NCBI RefSeq assembly: GCF_036373705.1
Contig: NC_089856.1
Coordinates: 3,745,001 to 3,809,000, forward strand
Direction of reading: 5' to 3'
Source of the DNA: Amia ocellicauda
Lineage: Eukaryota; Chordata; Actinopteri; Amiiformes; Amiidae
Length of the DNA stretch: 64,000 nt
Part shown: positions 1 to 10,645 of the stretch, piece after piece
Numbering within the stretch: position 1 is the first letter of the stretch
Layout of the letters: each line of letters begins with the position of its first letter
Program-made: the position numbers and the translations under genes
Notes under the pieces: generated by a model
Database searches by the model: none
The model's input: only the letters and a program-made list of their open reading frames with translations
What the model was told of the DNA's origin: nothing

Positions 1-528
1 CGCGGCAATCTGCGCAACAGAATGCGACCCGATTATACCCAAGCGTGTGTTTCGCTCATGTATGTGATTTACTGTATGAGGCTTAACGTGAAGTTGATAC
101 AGACTGTGTGAAGTTAAACTCCTCTTCTTCTGTATACAGGACTCGTAAGTGCGGGTCTTGTAATTAGTAAAGTTAGGATCTAATTGGTTAACTTATAAGT
201 ACAGTGAGCCAAGTTAAGCGCTTACAGCATGAAGCGCACTTCACGTTTGGCTACAGTAGAGCTTAATAATGCTTATGCTTAATATGCATGCTTTAAATAT
301 CACTTTATAGATGCAATATTGTGTGTATCAGCAGGGCAAATTTTGCAAAAATAAAATGTTAATGCAAAAGCCATTTTAAATGTTAATATTGTCAGCGAAT
401 ATATGCGTACTGGAATATAAAAATACAAATGAGATGATTGTATTTGCATTGTGACCTAAATAACACGCGCATGAATGGAAAATGAAAATGCAGTTGTGCG
501 ATTACATCTGCATTTGAATAAAGTCCAC
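1..528. other. AT-rich non-coding DNA, nothing recognised
   Basis: AT-rich sequence with no convincing exon, RNA gene or repeat. Short ORFs here have no recognisable motif and no splice-site context. It may be intron or upstream DNA of the Ig-domain gene whose visible exons begin at 1986. Confidence 0.5.
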
Positions 529-763
529 TACAGCTCTGGAAAAAAATAAGAGACCACTGCAAATGTGTCTTCAATCAGCATCTCTACATGTATGGCAGCC
601 ATTCCATTCCATTCATATTTTTATTTGGAATCTGGGAGAAATGTTGTCAGTAGTTTATAGAATAAAACAAAAATGTCCATTTTATTCAAACACATAGCTA
701 TGAATAGTAAAACCAGAGAAACAGATAATTTTGCAGCGGTCTCTTTATTTTTCCAGAGCTGTA
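529..763. mobile_element. Short non-autonomous Tc1-like element (MITE)
   Basis: The left end (531 onward, CAGCTCTGGAAAAA...) and the reverse complement of the right end (761 backward) match over about 33 bases with a few differences. Both ends contain the block GAGACC(A/G)CTGCAAA. TA dinucleotides at 529-530 and 762-763 flank the element, as expected for a Tc1/mariner target-site duplication. The 231 bp body has no transposase. The ends resemble a common fish Tc1-like family from memory, so this looks like an internal-deletion derivative mobilised in trans. Confidence 0.75.
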
Positions 764-1985
764 TATGCTTCCATACTGTTCTTGCAACTCTATTCGTATT
801 ACACATGTTCAAGACAGAGTTCAGATTAAAAAAAATGTGAATTACAGTAATCTGTGACCATGAAGTTTACAATAGCTGTTTGTGAATTGATTTCATATAC
901 ATTTCAAATTAAGTCAATCAATATGTTTGTTTTGCATCCATCCACTCATTGATGTGAACATCTGGCACCAGACATAATGCATAATGATGATAATGAAGTA
1001 AAAACATACATGGACTAAAATTACTTTGACTAAAATGTAATAAATAATAATAATAAAATAATAATATAACTAGACTAAAATTACAGGAGTTCTCGTCAAC
1101 TAATAACTAAAACTAATGAAAGATTAAATGACTAAAATGTGACTAAAACTGATAAGCATTTCAATCAAAAGAGTAAGACTAAAACTAGCACTGGGTGGGA
1201 TAGAGTTTTTGATCAAACCTCAAGACATGGACGACATCCTCACACTAAACATCAGTCTGTTCCAGATATGACTGGACTTGTGTTGTGAACTGGCAACACT
1301 ATGTTCTTATCTGTCAAGTCTTTATTCTTTATTTTTCTTTCTGGTAAAATATTACTTGTTTCCTTGGGCCTACAATAATTAATCTGAAAATGTGCTTGAA
1401 GACTCAACAGCCTCTTTGCGTCCCCGTTTCCTTGTCCAGTTTTTGTTTTATTTATTCCCTGCACTCCCACTTAAAACTGAGATTCTCCTGTGGGTGTGCA
1501 GGGTCCCATCTCTTCACTCTTGGAGACTGATTAAACCCTCAACGCCCGGGGTAGAGCATCTCTCTCGCCCGGAGGCCGACACAGACAGGGCAGTGTAACC
1601 TACAGGAAGTGCGGTTCTCAGGTCTGCCGTTAACTTTTTGGTTTAAAGAAGGTGTAACCCAGAGTCAGAACAGGAAGTTCGCTCGCCAGCATACACCCAA
1701 AAAGACATGTTTTTGTTTTATGTTTGCTACACCTCGTCGCCTCGCGTCAGCTTGGAAATGAAAGCACAAACTGCGGCAGATGTGTATGTTGAAGCAAATA
1801 CACACCCAACACCGATCCAGTGGGACAAAAAAAGGCCCTCTCTCTCTTTTTTTAAGAACAAGCAGCAATTTTAATATCAATAACAGACTCATTGTCCCAT
1901 TTCTCTACGATTCTCTATGAAATCAAGTCTGCTGGGCTCTTCTCATTTAATATAATTTTTCTTTTATGTCCCTCTGTGTGCCCAG
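764..1985. other. Non-coding stretch with degenerate GACTAAAA repeats
   Basis: Between about 1013 and 1190 the motif GACTAAAA and close variants recurs with irregular spacing, together with an ATA-rich run near 1038-1065, giving a degenerate AT-rich tandem repeat. From about 1400 to 1985 the sequence looks like intron leading into the acceptor at 1984-1985, with a pyrimidine-rich tract and CCCAG. No upstream exon of the Ig gene could be identified confidently. Confidence 0.5.
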
Positions 1986-4900
1986 ACTCCCTGGTAGTGC
2001 CCTCTCTGGTCCTGCTGTCCTGGGCATCCGACACCGGAGACAGCGTGACGGTGGAGTGCGTGGGTTCGGCCTCCTACCCCGGTGCCCAGTTCACCCTGTT
2101 CCTCATGGGCTCCGCCCTCCCCAAGCGCTCCTTCAACGCCCTCGCCACGCAGCACACCGCCCGCTTCACCCTGCCCGCCCCCCTCCAGCCCGGGGGCAGT
2201 AACTACGAGTGCCAGTACAGCTACTTGGTCGGCCAGGAGCGAAGGCACTCGCCCCGCAGCCCGCCCCTCCACATCCGCCCAGCAGGTAGGCACCGAACGA
2301 GCCCCCGCCGCCGCGAGACGACCCTCTGGGTGTGTCTGGGTTATGTGCCGTGTGTATTCAGTCATGCCGGCCCACTGGCGACAGACAGCGTAAAGGACAG
2401 AGACAGCAGAGGACTGGGACTCGGCTGCTTTTCTGTTCCCAGCTGTGGACAGAACACAGCCGGTACAGCAGTGGGTTTCCTACTAAGGCTGAAACCACCC
2501 TAGTGCTTTAAAACAAAACTGGTATTAAAACATAAATCATAAGAATTACAAATAAACTCCTAGCCTGTGTTTTAACAAGGATTATACTACATAATACAAT
2601 AACACAGCTGCAGTGAATCAGGAAAAAGAAAGATCCCTGAACCACAGTTTCCCCTCCCTTCTATACACAGCAGTGTCCAGTCTAAATCAATGAATCAATT
2701 AGTAGCCAACCTTTTATCAGCTGACGTCAATTTAGAAATTAAATCACATTCACATTCAATTAGCAGATTACACTGTCAATGAGAATCCATTATACATTTC
2801 CTTCTGTTAAACAAACATAACAATTAAAGGCAGAAAGTAACAATAATAGTTACATACAGATACAGAGGCATTGCATAATAAAGTGTCTGGCTGTCCACCA
2901 GCTGTGTATAATGTAACCGTCTTCTGCTGTCTTGCAGGACGCACCTTCTCCACAGACCCAACCTCCCCTTCGTCCCCCACAGGTAAGTCTCCCGCCAGGA
3001 ACTCGAGCTAACAGCTGTCAGGAATCTCCATGATACAAATCCCACGAAATTAAACACGCCCTCGCCACATCTTATAACGATGACGATGGTCGAGTGAGCG
3101 AGAGCTGGGCTGGGACAGCGTGAGATTGATTGTCCTCTCTCTCTGGCGTCTCACAGATTGGCCGTTGATTGCCGGATCGGTGTCGGCCAGCCTGCTGTTC
3201 GTCATGATCCTGGCAGTGCTGGGTGTTCTGCTGTACAGGAAAGGTAAGCCACGGGCATCTGGGAAGAATGGAGACACCATGGTTAGGATCACTCACGACA
3301 GTCCAACAGTCCAGCACACACATGCACACACACACACGCACACGCATGGCAGCGAGACCTACCCACAATGTTATCCATGGTGTGCAAGTGGTTCCACAGT
3401 CGCTCCTGCTCCCAGTACACAGTACCAGGCACAAAAGGGAGTACCCACAACCTCAGCAGTGTCAGAGGTCAGGGCTCTACGAGGAGGACACCAAATGTTT
3501 TTTGGGGTTAGGATTGTCCTTGAACCTCATTCCCTTTTGTTCGGAAAAAAACACTAAAACCTACCCCACCTCCACCACTGATTCTTTGAGACAGACTGGT
3601 GAAAGCCTGGCCTGCAGACCTGCCTCCTCATCAGACCTGCTTCTGTTTGTGTTGCAGTGAAACGGGCCGCCGAGGAGAAGAGGAAGAGGTAGGTGCTGAG
3701 CGCACACAGCGGTGTGGCTGCGGCTGCATTGAGGTTTGGTTTTGTGTTTTGCTTGGAAGCCTGTTTTCAGGAAAAGGAGAGCGAGTGATAATGTCAAGTT
3801 TTGGAACGATTTGAAAGCGTTTGAAGCGCACGGTGCTTCGGACATTTCCTCTTCCGATCGAGTGCGATGAAGATGTTGTTCTTGTGCCTTTGTATCAGGG
3901 AGCAGGAGCGACTGTGGAACCACTTGCACACCATGGATAACATTGTGGGTAGGTCTCGCTGCCATGCGTGTGCGTGTGTGTGTGTGCATGTGTGTGCTGG
4001 ACTGGGATGGCGTGCAATGTATGGCCGGTCACACAGTCCCCAGTTGCTCAAAGCTAGTGGCAAGTCGCTTGTTGACCGCCGTGCCGCACTGGCCAGTCTG
4101 AGAGTTGATCTGTGTTGTTCCCCACAGGACTCCCGCTGTTGTGTGCTTTTACAGCTAGTGCGGAGCAGACAGGGCTGTGACGCGGGTGTTTCTGTTTGTT
4201 TTTCAGAGATGTCTTACAGAGATCCCTGCACTGAGGTACAGGTGACCAACAGATAGCCAAGCTCTTACATTCTCACGCTGTGCTGTCTGTAAATCCATTA
4301 CTAACTGCCTCTTGAAGCAGACAAATAAAGAGCAAGTAGCAGGGTCCCCCCCCAAATACACACAAAAACACAGTATGAGTCTAAAGCTGTGATTTGGAAT
4401 ATTCCTCTCTATGTGTAACTTCCTCACAGACCGCAGCCTTCAAAAGCTTCAAAAGCTCGGCGGGTTGGGAAGAGTGAAACTGGGTGACGGGCCCAATTTC
4501 ACAAACCCCACTACTTGGGCTTTAACAGGGGCGCCCCCGACACCTGTCTGATTAGGTCCTGCTTTTGCGTACTTGTGATTTAAATCATAAACCTTGTGTG
4601 TGTGTGCGTGTGCGTGAGCGCGTGTGTACCGAGTAATTCCGCAGCTCTGCTCTGTTGATTTGTACACCCATGTTACCAATGAACGATCGCAAGCTCTGGC
4701 CTCGTGCTTCCCAGAGATCTCGCTTTCCTGGCGTGTTTGAACCCTGTTTGTGTTTCATTTTGAATCAGGGCCCCCCAGCTCTCTGCTCCTCGCTTCCTTA
4801 TATAGACAGGTGCCACTCTGGCTCTCTGTGTTGTCCTGCGTTGCTGCTGCCTCTTCTACACAGCACTCTGTTGTCGATGTCTGCAGGTCTGTTTCACTGT

Positions 4901-5314
4901 TATGGCACAACAGCACAACATACAGTACCCAGACCAGCACCGCACCACACAGCACCGCACAGCTTAACACAACAGAGCAGCCCACTCCACAAACATGTCA
5001 CAAAACAGCGCACAGCACAACACAGCACACAACAACAGTTTCCAAAAGCAGTCTCCCTGGAGGCCCGATCCCTCCGCTCTCTGTCCCACACAGTCGCACA
5101 CAGGTGAGTGAAGGCAGTTGGGCGTCTTTGTCGCGGTGTCTAACGCCGTGTCTTGTGTCGTCTACTGGGGGGGCAGGACTTGGGCACGACGGACTCGGTC
5201 ACGGACACTGGTGACCGTGCGGTGTTGAGCCCGACCGGCAGCGGCACCCGCCAGCGCATCTCCTCCACCTCCGGGGCCCCTGCCTTCAGCACCTTCCGGG
5301 CCCTGCCGCCTTGA
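1986..5314 (+). CDS. Immunoglobulin-superfamily type I membrane protein (3' part, multi-exon)
   Basis: Exons read with GT-AG borders: 1986-2285, 2938-2982, 3157-3243, 3658-3688, 3899-3948, 4207-4235, a doubtful exon or two between about 4429 and 5102 (donor at 5103), and the last exon 5177-5314, which ends in TGA. Phases agree from 1986 to 4235. The first exon is one Ig-like domain: SVTVEC and YECQYSY supply the canonical cysteine pair. A 15-residue Ser/Thr/Pro stalk follows, then the exon at 3157 with a hydrophobic helix from LIAGS to GVLLY. The tail begins RKVKRAAEEKRKR and continues in exons of 31, 50 and 29 nt; its last exon is Ser/Thr-rich. Signal peptide and earlier domains are not visible, so the gene is partial here. 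The Ig domain looks closest to leukocyte-receptor or Fc-receptor-like types, but I cannot name an orthologue. The exons between 4429 and 5102 are weakly supported. Confidence 0.68.
3157..3243 (+). CDS. Transmembrane exon of the Ig-superfamily gene
   Basis: The 87 nt exon is preceded by TCTCACAG and followed by GTAAGCC, with phase 1 at both ends. It encodes D-W-P-L-I-A-G-S followed by about 22 hydrophobic residues and then Y-R-K, a typical single-pass helix with a basic stop-transfer. It places the Ig domain outside the cell and the small downstream exons in the cytoplasm. Confidence 0.75.
3307..3413. repeat. Left arm of a perfect 107 bp inverted repeat
   Basis: This segment is the exact reverse complement of 3898-4004, read base by base. 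It lies in the intron between the exons ending at 3243 and starting at 3658. It carries an antisense copy of the complete 50 nt exon 3899-3948, its donor site, and the adjoining TG/CA microsatellite. The spacer is 484 bp. Confidence 0.9.
3898..4004. repeat. Right arm of the 107 bp inverted repeat, containing an exon
   Basis: The arm starts one base before the exon at 3899 (the G of the acceptor AG) and runs through the exon, the donor GTAGGT and a TG-rich stretch to 4004. Identity with the reverse complement of 3307-3413 is complete, including the microsatellite, so the duplication is recent or maintained by gene conversion. Confidence 0.9.
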
Positions 5315-5996
5315 GCCCCCGCGCCGGCACACACTGTGCTCCTTACTTGCCCTTTGGATATATCCCACCCTGGCAAAGTGCTGGTCTCGGGCGCAGGGAG
5401 AGGAGCCCACACTGCCGCCGTGGCACCGACGCGGCAAAAGCACACATGGGCCGAGGAATCGAGAACGATACAGGGCCTCAACCTCAACGTGTGAATTATT
5501 CTTAGAGCTCCAAACCCGGGCCGAGGAGTCACGTGACTGCGGACACTTCCCGTTTCTCACAGAGCGCTCGCCTGATTGACGACTAGCCGCCATCGGGTTC
5601 AGGATGCAGGTGAACGGACCAGCCGCCCTGAACTGGGTGTAGAACTGCTGGACCGGAGATTGAGTTTCGTCTGCATCCTGTCATACTCGAGGGAGCACAG
5701 CCGGAGTGTCTTGCCTTTCAGGTGAAAAATATACTGTGCATTTAGAAAAAGAAAAAATAAGAAGAAAGCAAAGTTTCATGTCAACCACTTCCTATAGCCC
5801 CCCCACCTCCCTGAATATTATGAAACTGTAAAAAAAGCCTTGCTTAATTTCCTGCAATGGTTCCTTCACTTCCACAGTGCCGTCACAAATGCAGTCGAAC
5901 CCTAAACAGAGCTCCTCTGATTAATGGTCTTTTCTTCGTTTGTATATTATGCTGTAGTTTGTATGATTACTCTGTACTGTATGTTCACAACTGTGT

Positions 5997-6002
5997 AATA
6001 AA
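5997..6002 (+). terminator. Polyadenylation signal AATAAA of the Ig gene
   Basis: AATAAA lies about 680 bp downstream of the TGA at 5312-5314, within an AT-rich 3' UTR-like stretch and followed by a T/G-rich segment. It is the best-placed plus-strand signal for this gene. Confidence 0.6.
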
Positions 6003-9000
6003 ATATGACACGTTTCCTGGGCTGTACTTGAGTATGTTTTCGGTTTTGCTGATTTTGTTGTTAAATTGGGTCATAGTACTGTGCCATCCCCAGGGACGCC
6101 CCTCAGATCGGCATCTGGTCTAAAAGCAGTCTTAAAGCATGTCTTTGTGTCGCCACAAGAGGGCGTCCTGTCCTACCGCAGTAGACTGCGTCTCCTCAGG
6201 CCCTGTGGGTCGCTGTGTGGGCCCCTCTCGGCTCAGTGCCATCAGTGCTGCACTGGCACACCACGCCTTTCCTGCTGTCCCAGTGCACTTCACAGTTTAA
6301 CACACAAGACCATGTTGTCGGCTGTGGCTGATACAAGTGTCTCAACTTGTGCGATGTGTTGCACAGGACAGAACTTTATTTCCTTTGCTCTGGCAGTTGC
6401 ATAACGCTTTTACATCACTATAAGAGAAGTACAGCCAAAGCCAGATACTTAGTTTCACCCCCGATAACGGACATACCTGCCCTGTAGCCTTGAGCACCGG
6501 GGTGCTGCTCCGGACATCTAACTGGTGCTGGAGAACCTCTTGGCACTGCTGGCACACCAAGGAAATGGCAAAGAAATGGCATACTTGCTTACCTACCTGC
6601 AAACCTGAATATAACTGGTATAGCGTGACGCCTGCGGTCACCCGAGTCTCACAGTCCCCCTAATGGAGCGACAAACCCGATGCCAACAAAAGGGTCCCCT
6701 GACATTTTCAGACCACTAAACCACTTTTTTGCCTCCCATGTCTTGACTGTTATCTGTCCTTCAGCACACCGGGCCGCACTACGTGTAAGTTAGCCTGGTT
6801 AGAGAATGACTTAGACGGGTGGAATAACGTTTTCTGCACAGCGAGTCCATGTGGTTACTTCTCTGTGCCGTGGCTCGCTGTGCCTGGCTGGCTGCTGGGT
6901 GCCGGGCCGGCGCCGGGGGGCAGGAAGTTGTGTAATGTGGTTACTCTCCGGTCTGGCCGTTTTTATTGTTTTAAAGTGCGCTCAAACAAGTCGTTAAAGG
7001 CAGATTGCTGTCGGCTTGTAGCCACAGGGCGTGTGGGTTTCTGCTTCCTGAGCGGGGAGAGGGACGGATAAAGCAGCAGTTCTTGGACAGAAAGTGTCAG
7101 GATGCTACAGGAGGGGTCTACAATGTTTCTGGGGTCAAGAGGGTTAACAGGTTCAAATCCATAACATTTTCATTATTATAACTCCTTCTATTTGAAAGTG
7201 ACGTGGTGAGAAATTGACACAGGATGCTTGTGAAACAGGTACCTGATTAGATACACTGCTGGCATAAACCTCTCCTCTGTGAATCATGCTTGAGCCGCGC
7301 CCGGCCTCCTTCTCTCCAAGTAGCGGGGGTATTTCTTTCTCTGGCCACATATCAACACCGCAGCCCCACGATTGTGCCACACCGCTCTTTGTATTGAAAT
7401 CAACACGTTTTAGGCGCTTTGCCTCACAGATCCTTCCAGAAAAGCCCCGGGCAGCAGGCGTCCCTGTTTGTTCAGACTCCTAAAGGAAACGACACGTGTG
7501 AACTCGTGTGGCCCTTTGTCGCCGATTAATTGTCCCACCGGCGCACAATGCCCCGAAACCCGGCGCACAATGCGAAGGTCCTGTTTGCCGAGGTTTGTGT
7601 CACTGATCCGCTGAAAAGATTTTTTTGTGTTTCTTTTTATTGTCATTCACGTTATGCTTTATTTGTTTCAGCGTCGCCATGACTCGAGCCCTTTCACCCA
7701 GGACTTATCAAGTCCCAGAATACCCCATCCTCCCGGTTCACAATGGCTTATCAGCTGCCATTCCCAGAACTGAGAGAGAGAGAGAGACAGAGTGAGGGGG
7801 GGGGAAATACAATACAGTTCCCAAATACAACTTGGCTCACCTCAGAGAACCTGATTAGAAAACCCGTGTACGGATAGAAACCTTCTCCTGTCATTTCGAA
7901 GGCTATCAGAATATGTTGCCTCTTCCTTGAAAGCACCCAAAGCATCATGGGAAATGACCTCCAGCTCAGACATAACCATCAGCGATCATCCCACTCAATA
8001 TTCAGTCACTTTGAGCATCCTGACAGGAGAACAAAGCTGTTTGATATTATATTGATATGTTTATAGGAGCCCCTTGACTAGGGTGTGATAGATAGGCCTG
8101 TGTGGGGGGTGTGCTGTGCAGCTGCCCTGGGAGTATCGGTCACGCCAAGGCGTGGGTCTGGCACCCTGTTGAACTACAGGGAGGATACCCACACAAACAC
8201 TCTTCTGGGGCAGGGCACACACTGTACTGTACACACTGAGCAGGGCGCAGATCTCAGGGCGCGGTGGGCAGGTGCGTGGACCAGCTATGATAACTATCGT
8301 GTTTCGGGTCACTGTCGGGGACTGTGAGAGTGAGAGAGCTCCTCCCGTGTTAACCAGGCCTGTATTATCGAGCACGCTTGTGTGTAATTATTATTATTAT
8401 TTTCTAACATTATTTTAGCCCAGTACAACTGCCTAATGTGTTTCTTTTTATGTGATGACTTATTTTGTTAATACTGATGGGACGGAAGAAAATAAATCCA
8501 CATGTGCCATTGTTGAAGCAAAAGAGGCATCAAACCTCAGGAAGGGAAAGCGTCTCTCCGTGTTGAAACGACACCGGTGTGTGGGAGAACGTTCTGGAAG
8601 AGCTGCCCAGCTTCCTGGTTAGGCTGCTCTCTACGAACAGATCTGATACAAAAAGAATCTTTTTAATGAGATCGCATTACAGCCCTTTATGCATAGTTAA
8701 ACAGCTCCACAAGGGCGGCTTACGTAATCAGCATCAGCGCGTCTGCACCTGACAATTGAAGTCCTGATCCTGTTGTGCTGCCGAGTCTGCCTGTGGCCGG
8801 CCACGATCACCGGCCCTGACCTTTAGGATGGGGCCGTTAACCCCCCGGAGTGTCACCGAACAGCAGGCGATCAGAACAAGGTACCGGCCAGAGTCTCGAG
8901 GAGTTCAGTTCTTCTGTCTTTTTCAAGAGATTTTTTATTTTGTTTGATCTGAATCCAAACCCACGCCCTGATCCCATCCCTATTTATTTCCCTGTTTGCC

Positions 9001-9079
9001 CCTTCCAGCTGTGTGACACATTTCCCATTCCCCCCTGAATCTCTCTCATGGTTAAAACACCAGGTCTCCTTGGGTTACC
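6003..9079. other. Intergenic region, no gene recognised
   Basis: This lies between the 3' end of the Ig gene and a small cysteine-rich ORF. It contains a short GA-rich run near 7772-7805 and no transposon or RNA gene that I can identify. ORFs here lack motifs and splice context. Confidence 0.5.
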
Positions 9080-9259
9080 ATGAATCCTGAGCGAAAGGCA
9101 CGTGGGGGGCCGGTGTGTGAGATCTGTGGCAAGAGCGTGCCGTCGGCCGGTGAGAAATTCCTGTGGTTTCAGTGCTGTATCAGCTCCCAGTGCCATATCT
9201 CTGTTTCTGCGTCCCACCCAGTGTGCCTGAGAACCTCGTCTGCGCTCTGCTGTGATTGA
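9080..9259 (+). CDS. Candidate small cysteine-rich ORF or first exon (59 codons)
   Basis: ATG at 9080 (context TTACCATGA) opens a 59-codon frame ending TGA at 9257-9259. It encodes nine cysteines, with a V-C-E-I-C-G-K start at residues 12-18 and further cysteines at 32, 33, 38, 49, 57 and 58; His39 follows Cys38. The first part resembles the opening knuckle of a zinc-binding domain, but no complete known zinc finger is formed. After codon 23 the sequence GCCG|GTGAGA is a good donor, so only 9080-9149 may be coding, as a phase-1 first exon. No promoter or partner exon was found. It could be a small gene, an orphan exon or chance. Confidence 0.3.
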   Translation: MNPERKARGGPVCEICGKSVPSAGEKFLWFQCCISSQCHISVSASHPVCLRTSSALCCD

Positions 9260-10639
9260 TGGTGTTTACTCACCGTGGGCCGGGCGGCGCTGTTGACAGG
9301 AGCGCAACCCAGCAACGGGCTGCACAGCGCACCGGGCCGGCCGCGGCTTCGGACTGCGCGTCAACGTCCGACCCAGTTCAGGGCAGTGCCGCCGCCTCAT
9401 GTTTGCATAACACGTGTCGTACAGCAGCTTTAGTGTGGAGGAGGTTCAGAGTGCGTCTATAGTGCGTCCACTGCATTTAAACACATAGAAATGCTATTGA
9501 CGACCCAAGCTATCGTGACTGAACTCTGGAGGGCGAGGAATGTGCCGAGGCCGGTGCCATGCCAGTGTTGTCTGGGGCACTGCGGGTCTGTGGCTCTGAC
9601 CTTCTCTCGGGCGCCCGTCTACGTTCACTCTGCCGCGTTGTTGCTGTCGAGGTCTCGATTCATTTACTTGCATTTGACTGACAAATGAGGCCTGGCGAAC
9701 GCGCCGCAGCTTCGCCTGTTAGGGAAAACGGGTCCTGCCCACGAAAATGAATCTGTCAGGGTGTCGGGTGGCTGTCAGAACCCCTCACACTGGGGGTCCT
9801 AGGCCACAGCCCTGGAGCCCCCCATTCCCCTCCTCTGTCCAGCTGTGCTTCATTGAAGAGGACTAGCTAATTAGACCCCCTCCCTTTTTTCTTTTTGCTG
9901 CTGTTAAAAGGTTGATATCAAGTTACTTTAGCTGTATTTACAGGAATCTTCGCAAGTTCGTGAAAACACGTTTGACCTGATGAAACAAATGACGGGTTTT
10001 GTTTGGCGCTCAGTTTAATAATCAGGGGCTGGGATGGAAACCAGCCGACGCACAGCGGCTCTCCGAGACGTGTTCTTCAAAACGGAGCAGGGCAAAACAA
10101 ACGCAACCGAAAAACATCAACAACTCCCAGTCGGAGCTCTTTCAGGGTGTGGGGGGGCGAGGTGGAGACTCACAACAATGTCTCTGTGTGTTGCAATGCC
10201 GCACCTAGGCATGTGCCAACCGAAAAGTCGTCAGCGTGCCCCCGTGTGTGTGTAGGCGTGGGTTCGTGTGAAAGCGAACACAGAGACGATCCACACTGAG
10301 CGCTGAGGTTGAAGTCACTAACCCGTGTCATGTGACTTGACTCGGACCCGGCTGGTCTGAAGTTCAGGCCGGCTAGTAGGGTGTTGTTGTTGGACAGAAA
10401 TATTCAGTAAAATGACACTTAACAGATGTGAGGCCACCCTCTGCCAGGGCAGGATTGGACCAGAGGTATTTCTGAACTTGAGCATTAGTGTGCTTTTTGA
10501 TACTTTGCACCCAGTAGTGTAACACAAAAGAGCAAGAACAGTGAAGTGCTGAATAATGTTTAAATTCGTCAGCATGGGTTTATTCTTCAACAGACCATGA
10601 AATGACAACACTGCAAGGTTGTAATAATCAAGGGAACGT
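9260..10639. other. Intergenic region between convergent genes
   Basis: It lies beyond the likely 3' end of misp3 on the minus strand. It has mixed composition, with no gene, RNA or element recognised. Overlapping short ORFs around 10000-10300 are frame shadows of one another. Confidence 0.45.
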
Positions 10640-10645
10640 TTTATT
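10640..10645 (-). terminator. Candidate distal polyadenylation signal of misp3
   Basis: The plus strand reads TTTATT, so the minus strand reads AATAAA. It ends an AT-rich 3' UTR-like stretch about 1.8 kb downstream of the misp3 stop at 12422. A second minus-strand AATAAA lies at 11202-11207 and could give a shorter UTR. Confidence 0.45.
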
